A DNA stretch of 64,000 bases from Chrysomallon squamiferum (lineage: Eukaryota > Mollusca > Gastropoda > Neomphalida > Peltospiridae). Positions 1 to 12,900 of the stretch are shown here, in pieces. The stretch covers positions 7,918,712 to 7,982,711 of the forward strand of contig CM022670.1 of the NCBI GenBank assembly GCA_012295275.1, given 5' to 3'. The notes below the pieces were generated by a model. That model saw only the letters and a program-made list of their open reading frames with translations. It was not told where the DNA came from and did no database searches. A program made the translations under genes and the position numbers. Each line of letters opens with the position of its first letter. Positions within the stretch are counted from its first letter, which is position 1.

Positions 1-1453
1 GAATTGATGAGGTGATTATTGATTGGTGGGAGCAATATGGAGAACTCCCATTGGTGGATTTCTCTTTAAGACTGCTGCGTAAATACATTGCAGTTTGACA
101 TTTTTTGCTAAACACTGAGCCAAATTAAATTTTGACTGGTTTTGTCAGCTGTAAATATTTATTGAAAGTTTCAGTGAGCAGTCACCCAGTGTTATGAAGC
201 TAAACTAGTTTCCTTCTTCATTTTCAGTGCTGATAGAATTTCTTTTTCTTTTATTTTTCTTTTTCTTTATTTTATTTTATTTTTTTATTTTATATATATA
301 TATTTATATTTATATTTATATATTATTTTATAAATAAATAAATGAAACTGCAGCTATCTTTACTGAATATATTACACTGAAATGAAATATATGATCATTT
401 TGTAGTGGCTTATTGAAAAAACATAAAGATTGTTGAGATTTAAATAAAATTATTCTGATAATGTTTAACACCAACTGCTGCATGCTGTTTCTAGAAAAAA
501 TGAATTAAGTTGTCATAACACTGATGCATTAAAATCAATCAAAATTTAATTTCCAAGGTTTTTTTAACTTGTAAAATTATTAACTACATAAGAAAAACAT
601 TGTTTATTTATTTTATAAATGTCATGACTATAAAGCAGATATAAAAACCTTATTATTTCAAAGAATACATTTGAAAGTAATCATAAAAAGACAAAACTAT
701 TACATATGCATATTGTTTTCATTTTACTTGCTGTCTCTCTCTGCCTCTATAACATATCTTTATGCATATTTTTAAAAATAAGTTATAATGAAATATTTAA
801 AAAATACAACTTAATTAGTGATATGGAGCTCACCTTGTATAATGCTGCTAGCAACTAGACCTATGCTGTAGTATAGTAATGAATATAATTGTTTTCAGTG
901 TGTAAGATTTACCTACAAGGAAGTAGGGGTACATCATGCTGGTATTTGTTTTGTGACCACTGCAGGACACAGTATGGTTAATCCTTAACTAATTGTTCCA
1001 TGCTGCTCCATGTTGGGTGGTTCACTCCCAGATGTATATACTCCTTGCTGTGTGGATACCTGGCCCATGTGGTTTTTTACATTTGTCAGCCACCTAGGTG
1101 GGGTGGTAATTACAGGACTCCATAGAGTGTTTACAGCTGAATATCTCTGGACCTACATAGATTCACATTTATTTCATATATAAAATGTTTAGTTTTAAGT
1201 CTCTTTCTATATCCCCCCAAAAAAAACTTCTTTCTGGTGTCATAAATACATCAGTAAATTTACATTACTTAGTGACTGTTAAAGTTCAGAATATATTAAT
1301 TTGTGGCTTAACCATTGTGTACATTGTTTAACCGAAATCTTTGTTGATCTGCACTTTTATTATACATAACAGAAGCTGTAAGTGACTGTTTAAAACATTT
1401 CACATACTATTATAACTAAATTCTGGATACCAGAAGATTTTTCAATAATCACA
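1..1453. other. Upstream region of APBB exon A
   Basis: No coding sequence is recognised. It contains a T/AT-rich block at about 239-330 (CTTTT/ATTTT then TA repeats). A GC-richer, less repetitive stretch lies at about 900-1140. The last 60 bases may be 5' UTR. No convincing TATA or initiator can be assigned. Confidence 0.5.
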
Positions 1454-1976
1454 ATGATACCGTCATCATCTCTTAAGACTGAAGACTGGCACAAATCCAA
1501 AGACAAAAAGGAAAATAGTTGTCTACAGAGAACTGATGGGAACAGTTTTAAACAACTGAAGCAAAGTGCTGATGGTCAGTCAAACATCTTGCTCAAGAGT
1601 GAAGATGATTTTTACAGCAGTCCTGAAGGCAGTGATAATGATAATGGATTTGAGAGTGGTTTTGAGAATGATGATGATGTTCTTGAAGATGATGGCATTT
1701 TTGATGATTCAGTAGATACCAGTAACTGTGGTCTGCCAGGTCAAGATTCTATTACTGAGATTAAAAATGGTCAACAGGTAGACAACAGTAGGGGTAATAA
1801 TTCTGGTGGATGGCATGATGACTTATCATTTTGTGAATCTGGTATTTTGGATTCTCGTGAGAAAGTTAGAAACAAGGCTATCTGTGAAATATCAAGTACT
1901 GTTTGTGGTGAAGCCAGACAAAAGAACTGTACCGAACCAGTGGTCACCAAGGGCAAAGACATCTCTATCAGTCCCT
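1454..1976 (+). CDS. APBB: APBB N-terminal coding exon A (acidic)
   Basis: An open frame starts at ATG 1454 (context ACAATGA) and runs 174 codons plus one base to a donor GTAAGT at 1977. An in-frame TAA at 1391-1393 lies upstream, so this is the first available ATG unless 5' exons add more. A possible UTR acceptor (GGATACCAG) sits at 1425-1433. The protein is Ser/Lys-rich at the start, then highly acidic around residues 50-85 (runs such as EDDGIFDD), with no fold I recognise. It looks disordered, like the acidic N-termini of vertebrate Fe65 proteins. Its phase-1 end joins the acceptor at 30438 to give a Tyr at the junction. Assignment to this gene rests on strand, phase and composition. The 28-kb intron means it could instead belong to an unseen upstream gene. 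Confidence 0.7.
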
Positions 1977-3930
1977 GTAAGTTTTGACTTAGATGTATCA
2001 CATCACGAGACAGTCTCTTCCTTTTTTTCCCCTTCCATTTTCAAATAAAATAGTATGTTATTGATCTTTTTCTTTCCCTTTTATTACATATAAATGTATC
2101 TTTGTGACATGTTACTTTGTATGGATAGTTAGTGTGTGTTATGGGATAATTTTAAAACATTATGTATTTCGTATTTTATTATTTTTCACTCTGAATTACA
2201 ACTGTTTTATAAATGTATCATTAACAGTTTTTAAAATCTAGTATAAAAATATATGAAACAGAATTTTTTTGATTTCAATACCTTAATATTGAAAATGAAT
2301 TGTTGGATATACATTCTTCATTTCTGATATTCAGAAAAGAAATGCTTTGAAAACAGTAGCAATACATTTAAAATAATACAATTTTTGTAAGACTTATGCT
2401 TCGAAATTTTGAAACAACATAAGCTGTATAACTCGTTGTTTTTTTTTCACTTGTATTTTTGTGAGAAACTTTGGTTAATGCAGAGTTTTGTATCAACATG
2501 CAAGCAGCTAAGATTCACGAAACAAAAAAGACTGAAAATAGCAAAAAGAAAAGAAAAGAAAAAAAAAAAACTCTGATTAAAGCAATATCCAATTTCCCTT
2601 CTTTATGACATAGACAACATCGTCAATAAAATCTAATAGAGAATTAATATGAGGCTTAACTGCAAAACACGTAAATGTCTTTGATCAGTTTTAGCGTTCT
2701 AACTACTTTTCATCAATTTCTTAGCAAATGAGAATTACGATCCTGAGGGAATAAACCTGCCGTGTTGCGCGTGGTGGAATCATGCTGCATTAGGCAGGGT
2801 CCCCAGTCTGCCATCAGCCTGCTCAACCATGCACTGCCGTAATGGAACAGTTTGGCAGACATTTCAGAACTAAATTTAGACAACTGTTGAATACATCGAT
2901 ACCAGAACCACCTACTTTAAGATTTTTGTGCACACAGTTTATAGTTTTATTAGTTTCCTTTATTTTTATTTTTTTTTCATTTAGATTTTTTTCTCGTTCA
3001 TCTGAATTATCTGCTTGAAATTTTTATGAAATCTTAATGTCTGCTGTCATTTCTTCAAATAAAAATAAGATTTTAAATATTTGATTCTGACAAGTAATTA
3101 AATATCATTGTTCATGATAAATTATCACATCTTTTCAGTTTACTGAATTTAGAGAGAGAGAAAGAGAGATATGAATAAGAAAAAAGATGGAGAGAAATAC
3201 ATTTTTTTAGAGAAATAGTTTAACTTTATTTATTATATTACTTTAAATCTGGCAATATCAAATATACTGGTACAATACGTGCTGTGAGTTACAGTTCAGT
3301 TCTTATCAAGCAGTATTTTAAGTAGGTTTTATTTTTATTTCTTTTTTTTAAAGAAAGCTTTTAGTTTGCTGTTGGTTTGTTTCGTTTAAACAATATCCCA
3401 GTACACTGTGATATAAAATAATCAGAAATATCAGCAAACTGCAGACTCTTTATTTGCGTGTTTGTCAATGTTCAATTTGGTGATGTGAATACGCTAAAAT
3501 TTCCTAATTATTGGTGGGAATCTAATCAGACAGGATTAAAGTCAAGGATCATCATGGCCAACTTGAATAATCAAACCTCATTGGGAATAGTCTTGTTACA
3601 GTATTAATACGTGGACACAGATCCAGCATACACAGCAGACTGGAGACAGGTTTGATCACTCTAATTTAGATGTATTTCAACTTGTTTGATTTAATAAGTC
3701 TGCAATTTGGGATGTGTTTCACTGTGAGATATTTGTAGTCACCTGTCTCGGTACAGCTGATTTCATCAATCTTGTAAATAGCATGGAAATGTCTCGCGTG
3801 TCTGTCTTTATTTTTCTTGCTTTTTCTATCACACAGATATTTTTTTTGTTGTTGTTCTTCTGTCCCCGTTTCAGTTTTTTTCATTCTTTCTCTCCCTCCC
3901 TTCCACCCTCTCTCTCTCTCACTCTCTCCA

Positions 3931-3965
<35 letters not shown>

Positions 3966-6900
3966 CTCTCTCTGCATCTCTCTCTCTGCACATTACCAAG
4001 ACACCAAAAACATCAGATTTGTATTAAAATGTTAGAGACTTTAGGTATTCTTTGCCATTTCTTTTTAGCTAAAGGGCACATTATTGAATTTTGTATTCCC
4101 ATTAAAAAAAATTAAATGCTTTGCTTATTGTATTTTTCAGATTTAAAACTATAATGTTTTTCACCATTTAATATTTGATGCAGTTCATTAGTCTGCTGTA
4201 TAACAGCTCCAACAATAAAAATTCTTAAAATGATACTTATCAAGAATAACAATGCATGTTAAAATCATAGATTTCTTTTTCGTTTTTATTATTTTTTATT
4301 TTTTATTTTTTTTATTTTTTTGTAGATTGTATTTCACTAACTGTACTCAGGATTTCAATATCTTGTTTCCAGAGTTCATAGTCTTAATGCATTTCTATAC
4401 AATAACACTGTTATCTGAAGACTATTCATTAGTTTGTCATAACAGCTCTCTAAATAGATTAATTTCACAAACATGTATCATTCCTCACACAAACCAGTGT
4501 TCTGACAAGATTTATTACAATAGTAATATTTATTAAAACCGACATACAGGCATTAAAAAGAAAAATTAATACATTTGTAGGTGTCTAATTGTATCAGTAT
4601 TCTGTTCACTTTTCACTGGGCTGATTTGATTACCTTCAGTTATTGGAGAAATCTTGATGTATTGCCTTGTGCAGTGTCATTTTGCTGCTTCTTCCAGTCT
4701 GAGAGGATGAGAGAAAAACAGAATCATTTAATTACGTCCATACTCAAAACAGAGAACAACATCCCTGCTGGGCTTTCGTACTGGAGCCAACACAGGATGA
4801 AAATACCACACTGCAGATGTTTATGTTTGATACCCAGTGAAAGTTGGAGATTGCAGACCTCAACATTAGTGTTTAATTTATTGGCCTAATAGTCCGATTA
4901 GATTAGTCTTCAGCACCATTGAGCCACAGTCTGATGGCCAGTGTTAATAATTCAATCAGAAATTTTCACTTCATTTCATTTCCAACCATGTGTTACAATG
5001 GCTTTTTTTTTTTTCATTTTTTTTTTTTTTTTTTTTCAATGCTTCATGAGTCCGGTCATCTCTAAGATAGGCTGTCCTTATGAAAAAAGACAAGTAAATG
5101 GATTCATGTTTCATTGCACTAATTAAATCAAACTACTTCTGTGACGGTCTCAGCCTGCTGGTCTGAATAAAGACAGGGTTAAAGATAGGATTTGTTGGTA
5201 TTGTTGATGTTATTGATTTTAAGTGAAAAAAGGCTAATAACAGTTGTTTTGTGTTTGGCTGATGTATGAAACAGTGAATGTGTAGACAAGTTTTCAGATT
5301 AGAATGTGACCACGGGAAAGAAACCAAGAGAAAGAGTCTGTGAGTGAATATGTTTTACCCAAATCTCACAATTACTCTTATCACATCTTCAATTTTCTTC
5401 CATCCAGAAAAAATAAAATAAAATAAAAAATAAAACATTATAAAAGCATAATTGTTTACTAAGAAGTTTCTGAATTTTGCTAATTGTGTTCAGAATGGAT
5501 ATTGTTTTGAAGTATGACAAACTCCATAAATATTGGTTTATTTTCCTGCAATTCAATGCACATTATTTTGGTCAACATTAATCAAACTCTAAAAAATTGT
5601 TTACAATTAAACATAAATACGTTTTGAAGATCAATCAATTAACATTAATTTATGGTCATGGTAAAGTATACTCAGCCTAACACAGACCATATTTAATTCT
5701 GTATATCTTGAGGTTACAGATTTTTGGGAAGGTTCTGGTAAAGTTAAAAATAAAATGTTGAGATTAGTTTCAGTCTGGGGTATCATAAAATCCAATTGTG
5801 AAATGAATGATCTCCTAATACTTTCAGATAGCAACTGTTGTAGTTTAATTTAAAGTCATCAGGTTATAAAAAGTTGAGTTTATTAATTAAATCACTGTAA
5901 AAATGAGCTTACTCCATCTCTAAATGCATCCAATTTATTTCTAATGCTGAGACATTTATTGAAACGTGCAATACAAATTTCATTTATTCACCCATTGTGG
6001 ATTTAATAGTTGTTTTCATGACACATAATTTAGTTTGAGCCACAAGCTGATTTGTTCTCCTGTTATAAACCAACAAGTTTATTTGACACAACATTTTCAG
6101 TGTCACATGAATAAGTCACTCCGAAAACATTTCCATGTTGAAATATGTCGTAAACTGTCGATTATTTAGCGTGTTGTTTGAGAAGCAGTGTAATAAACCA
6201 TTTCAGATGATAGTTTTGTCTCAAGACAAAGCTTAACTGTTTCAGTTATAAATGTCTGTAATTTGATGATTTGTCATCTTAGTCTGCGGTAGTTTATATG
6301 TGTCCATTCATGGATGTATGTGTTACAGAACAAAAACTCTTGTTTTATTGCATGATATTTTATAATTTGCACATACATATGCATATGAGCGTCTGTTTAT
6401 GTGTATATGTGACCATTGCCAACCTTGTTCTTGTTTATTTACAAAGTTTAAAGAATTAGATAATGTTTTGTGTTTAGGGTAAATGTCTGTTATATATTCT
6501 ATCACAATATTATATAAATAAATGGACTAAAATCTATAAATGGTCATTCTAAAGCTGATTAATGAAGTAAAATAAGAATTGTTAGATGCATTTTTTATTT
6601 TCAATTTCAGTAACTTACCAGTTGTAATTTCCCACACTTTTTCTTCTTTTTTCTAATTTTCTTTTCTTTTCTTTTCTTTTTTTCATTTTATGTTATTTCT
6701 GAAGTGTACTTATATCTTAGTTTTTCATTTTGTTAACACATAACACTAGACTAAACAGACATTAATGACCCAAATTAACAAATCTCATTTCTATATAATC
6801 TTGTTAAACTGCAGTAATATTATCATGCACAGATATTTTTGTATCTGAAACAACAGTCGGCCTGTCAGCTTCTCCTAATAATACATGAAGAAATATTGAA

Positions 6901-9900
6901 AATCTTCTTGTTCTGACATCACATCAAAGGCCTCAGAATATCATTAGAGAATCAGATCCGATTCTCATCAAGTGAATTTGCGGTTCAATCCATGCGATCC
7001 GCCAGATATCTCTTGCTTTTCTTCTACTTCAAAAGACTGCTGAGTGTTGTTGAACAAGGATATTAACAAATAGCTAATTATCTTAATTGATTAGTATGAG
7101 TTAAAGTGGTGCATTGTCTACGGTTTGAAATGCATGATACTGTCTGCTGAGTGTTGCAATGTGCTTGTTTTTCTTATGATTGCAGATCGTTAATCTTTTT
7201 TTCCTTTATTCTTGTTTTATTTGTTTTTAATAACTCTTTCTTTAAGTTTCTTTTAGTTTTTTTTTTTATCTGATCTGATTTTTAAAGATTGTCAAATAAC
7301 AAATGCAGTCTGGTTAGAATAATAGTTGAAAAGATGTTTACATCACTGTTATCTGACTTTATCTTATTTCCAGACATACTTATCCCTATCTTAAATCAAG
7401 ATTGCTTTTTCATTTTATATAATATTTGTATTGTTTTATTATTATTGTTATTATTATTATTATTATTATTATTAATTGTTGTTATTTTACTTTCCTTAAT
7501 TTATTCTAAGGATACTTGTCAGTTTTTGAGGTCAGATTTCAGGTGTGTGATTTTTATTGATCATTTTAATGAACTGACATGTTGATCAATTGGAAAAATT
7601 ATCTTGAAAGCGTATAACAATCTGTAACAGTATGAATCAAAATTACAAAAAAAAAAAGAAAAAAAACGAAAAGAAGAAAAGAAACAAACATATTAAGAAA
7701 ACAGCTTGACTAAGAAAATAAAGAAACAAAACAACAACATATTATCTTTTATTTAAATGAAACTTGGTAAACAAAGAAAAGAAAGAAGAAAGCACAGGCA
7801 TGATTAACAAATGTGGTTCTGTGTGTTTATATATATCTGTATGTGTAAGGTATATAATGGATTAGACTAAAGATTTCATATTGACACCAGAAATAAATAC
7901 ACTGATTAGTCAGAAAATATAATTTTAACCAAAATGACATATTTAGAAACACTAATACTATGTTACTATATCAATCTTCCAGCCATGACCAGCTTCCAAA
8001 TTAATCTGTTAATACTTCCTATTCAAGAAAAAGTCAACCTTTACAGTTTTACCAATTATAGCTCATTTTTCACTCACACAAAAATAATTGAAGTACTGTA
8101 CTTATTTCTTTTGTTTAGAGTGAAAGATAAATATTTTCACAACACCAGGATATCATTTCCTATGTTGTGTTGTTTGTGTTGTTCATTGTGTGTGATTAAC
8201 AGATTATTCTTGTACACTGCAGTGTTTTCATGCTGCACAAAATCTTTAAAGCAGAGCTGTGGTCTTTGTTTGATGTTTGCACAACATTGCAGTTCATTTT
8301 GTGATTACTGTCAGAAATAATTTCAAGTAAAACTAATCGGTTGTGAAGGTTTCAAAAGCACTGAAGCTTACTGTGAATCTTAAATGTTAATGCTAATCTA
8401 AGATTCACTACTATCCACAATGCAAACAGAATCATCGTGTTAAGAGTAAATATTTTATGTTTCCAGTTATTGTTGTAAATACCAAATTAATTATTTGCTT
8501 GAATGTTCTTATAAATCAACAGGATTAAAATAAGTAGATTTTCAATAGGTTTTTTGGACATAAAACTAACAAAACAGTAATGAAGAAGAACCTGTATTAT
8601 GAAAATTAAAAATTTGGCTAGACCACTGACTTCAAGTCCCCTTGCACTAACTCAGGCTGATTTTAATAAACATTAATCATTACACATTTATTAATGATTT
8701 TATGGTAGAACTGTGGTGTGGTAAAACTGACACTTTATTTTCATTAATCCAATAAATTTACTGTTTCAGACTGCTGAAGTTTATTGCAAAACATGAAGCT
8801 TAGGCTTCCATCTTGATTTATAAGTGGTCATCAATGGAACCATGTTATATATCTTGTAAATAATATATTCGTCATTTGAATCAATAAAGATCCTAAAACT
8901 GTAAAGTGTTAAATGAAAATAAGTGAATACTAGTAATTTTGATTTTAAAACTATTTTTGTTAGGAATATTTCTCTACAAAATTTAAAATATGATAAAGTT
9001 AAATTTTTATATAATTTGTTTGTTTTTGTATGTTTTTTTGTGGTTTTTTTTTTTTGTTGTTGTTTTTTCTGTTTACTTTTCTGTTAGTTTTGTGATATAG
9101 GTCATTAATAATAATAATAATAATAAACCTTTTTTCTAGCTTTTAGAAAAACAAATGTACTGGTATACAAATACACAGATAATATTTTCTCATAAATTGC
9201 CATGTAAATCAAGAACAAAAAGAAATCAAAAGCAAAATTTTGAAAATTTTGAAAAATCCAGTTTTTTTATATTGGAATAAAATAAAATCACAGTAGATTT
9301 GAGACAGACGTTCTAATTTAACTGTTATTCTAACCCAGTGTTTCTATGGTAGCAGCAGGTAACTAACAGTGCCAATATGCTGAATGGCCATCTAGCCAAT
9401 TTTGTTAATGCTCCTGTATTTGGTTAATAGAAGTCCATGAATCCTTTTATTTTCATTTTTATTCCTTTTTCTTTTTTTATTTCTGATGTAATCTTATTTA
9501 TGGCTTAGACCATACCAAAAAAAAACCTTACAACTTTTATTTAATTTTTGGCCTCTCTTAACTCAATAAAATTTGGCAAAGAATTCATTTCGCAGTTGTC
9601 CACAGGAGTGACAGAATTTCTGAATTAACTTGTTCCACCAGCTCCAATTTCCGCTCTCTCCTATATTAATGTGTCGAAGGCTTACTGAATAAACACAGAC
9701 GGCCTGTATACTGGATTATAAAACTACCCGAATCAACACGAACTCAGTAAAACTACAGTGTTTTGCAGGTTTCTACATATTGATTTGAAGGGATCATAGG
9801 CCAGTGGACAAGAAGATATCCATGGAAACGTTAAAGCAATTATTTGGTAGAATTCCTTGGGATTTTATCCAGAAAATATTTTAATGCTGAGTTTTAATTA

Positions 9901-12900
9901 AGGAGACATTTTATTTCATTCTAAGTTGGTCTTTGTTTGAGTATTAGACAAACAGTGTAATTAGTTTCTTTAATGTTGATTGGGTTCCAAATAAATAGTC
10001 TCATAGTCTCAGTAGAAATGTCTGCAAATCTTTTATATACATACATACATACATACATACACACATACATAGATATATATATATCATTTATATAAATAAC
10101 ATCATATAGATCTGGTCATTGTTCTTTTTTATATAAAATTATCTATTAATAATGTGGGTTTTTTGTGGGTTTTTTAACCATACCATAATATAAAAGATTA
10201 AATCTTTAACAGAAAATTTTCATTCCCTCTCATTAGTGAAATGTACTGTGTATTTACCTGTACATACCTACATTACCAATCATCAATACAGTTGTGACTT
10301 GAGAAACTTACTTATGTCCACTTAAGCTTTAATTGGTATCTTCTTTTTTTGATTAAAATTAATGCTTTGTAATGTGTAACATTTGCAATTAGTACCAAGC
10401 ATGAAAAGCTAAACAAGAGATTATAAAGTTTTAGGACACTTTATAGATTTTTACTAATAACAAGAAACAGACTTGCTCTGTCTTTGGGTAATATGAGAAA
10501 TACAATAGCCCTGCGGATAATGTAATATCTTTTGTGATTAATATATCTAATTTGCTCTGTGTGAATTTTCTGTGATCTGTTTGACTTGTTTTTAAATGGC
10601 TCTATCTGTGAATTGTCTCTGACCTGTTTAACATATTTTTTGATTCACTGTATCTGTAAGCAATATGAAGTCACACGATCTACTGTGTCTTTGATGTATA
10701 TAACATATCTGTGACTTGCTCTATCTGTAAGTTCTACGAAATCATTGGTTTGTCAGCAGTATAACATTTTTCTTGTTTCCCTAACTTGAAGCTGTACATT
10801 TTTATGATTAGCTCTACCTGTAGACTGCATAAAAACTGTAGTCCTCTCTATCTAAACAGTACTCTTCTGAAATCCAGTACCATTATAAACACATGAAAAT
10901 GTATAGTTATAACCCAATCACTGCACCCATACAGGCTTATTTTATGTCCTGTGTCCAGCATGTTAATTTTAATGAAGATTGTAAAATGTAACGCAAGATA
11001 ATGAGTTAATGGAACCAAGCCATTGTGTACTCACTTGGCAATTGCTTTTGTCTTTTCATTAGTAAATCTTGCCTAAAAAGTCATGGATATTAATTACTTT
11101 ATCTTCCTAATGGTTATGAATAAAGGACTTGATGGCTCCGTGTGCCAAATGGCTTCTGCATAACCTTCGCCATTTCCTTTCGTGAAAACATTTACAATGT
11201 CTATCAAGTAAATTGGAAAAAAGATTTAGTGCCATGGTATTGTCTGATCATGATATAGCTGTGTTTGAGATGTTCTTTAGAGGGGGTTTTTTGTTGTTGT
11301 TTTTTGTTTTTTTCTTTCTGAAGAATCTAAGAGTTTGAGTCTTCTTAATTAGATGTATCTTAATGAACAAAGAATCTGGACCAAAATGAGAATTTTTTTT
11401 TTTTTAAATTTCTATTTTAGCTTATATATGGATAAAATTTCCTATTTAATCTGTTCCTTGCTAATTTTTTGTTTCACTTTTTTATTTCTTTATTTTTTTT
11501 ATAATAATTATTGTTATTATTATTGTTGTTGTTTTGTTATTATTTATTTATTTATTTATTTATTATTATTTTTTATTAATCTATTATTATTATTATTGTG
11601 TTGTGTTTACTATTTTTGAATTAAATGTAATTAGTTACAGAGAAAACAGGAAAAAATAGGAAATAATTTTATTTAGGATGTTGACATGCATGATTAATTA
11701 TAAAAAAATGTATATTGATTACATCCTCATATTAACAAAAACAAATGTTTTTAACAAATATTCATATGCCATTTTTACTAATATAGAAACCAAACCATTT
11801 AGTTTTTTAATTGGAGGCTTTTATATTTTTATTTTTTGAAAAAGGGAAAACAAAAAAGATATTGTCAGTGTTGCACGTAATGTGTTTATAAAAGGTAAAT
11901 CTATTGTATTTTGACACCTATTATTCAAGTCAGAATTGATGATTTCATTATCAGTTCCATGTCTGGCTGATTTCAAAGTAGATTTTTCAAAGCACTTGTC
12001 ACCAGTGCTGTGAATTACAATTGATAATAAATTACAAACTATACAACTCACAGATTTAACTTACTTTTTATATCATTTCCTGCATTAAATGCACAATTTC
12101 AGTGTGAAGATCTAATTGTAAATGTAGAATTTGTTTGGGTTTTTCTGACTGAGAAGAAAATGAAATAATAGCTTTTATAAATGAAAATTAAAACGATTTT
12201 ACTAAGTAATTTAAATTTTCAGTTACGAAAGTGATGGCAAAGGTGAAAGACATATATTTGTGTGCGTGTGTGTCCATAGGCAGATAATGAATTTAAAAGA
12301 CAAATACATGATTAATTAGTATTAATTTGACTTGAAATAGTTTGAAAATCTTTAAAAAAAAATCCATGACCCAACTTTTATTTTTAATTTGGAATATTTA
12401 ATTAAGATCACTTTTCGATTTGTGTGTTGTTTTTTTATGCTCTTTTTTTTTTTTCCCCTGTCTCTTTTTTTTGCTCTCAAGATGTCTTTACCAAATGCTA
12501 TTTTCTTCTGTTAAATATTGGATTGTGTTATTACACATTCATCTTGCTTATCTTTTGCTTTCTCTTCCTTTCTGATTCTTAAGTGTGTTTGTGATAAATC
12601 AGAAATTGTCCGATCAGTTTGCACTGAATTGTGTAGGCTTCATATCATCCTGAGATTACATTCAGTACACATTGCCCATCTTTTAGGCTTTCCCTGCACA
12701 GCCATGAAACTCGAGACAATATTGTCAGTGTGTCGGTGAATCAATTCCATCTTCTATTAGACCAGTGTGTGCCAGTGATCAAGGCAAATGATTAATTGAC
12801 AAAACTCAGTGGTCTAAGTAATCCTCAAATTGAGAGAAACTTTCAAAGCTAGATGTTAGAGATAATGGTGCACAAGTGTCAGAGGCGAGACAGTTTTGCT

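Noticed and set aside
3666-4115. ORFs across the CT-rich block on both strands
   Set aside because: Leu/Ser and Glu/Arg repeats come from the (CT)n microsatellite; there is no conserved sequence around them.
6985-7015. GGTTCAATCC string resembling a tRNA T-arm
   Set aside because: The flanking bases do not form a 5-bp T stem and no acceptor, D or anticodon arms can be built around it.
7934-8320. 128-codon ORF on + strand
   Set aside because: AT-rich composition, mostly hydrophobic with no domain, no splice support, and a length expected by chance over 64 kb.
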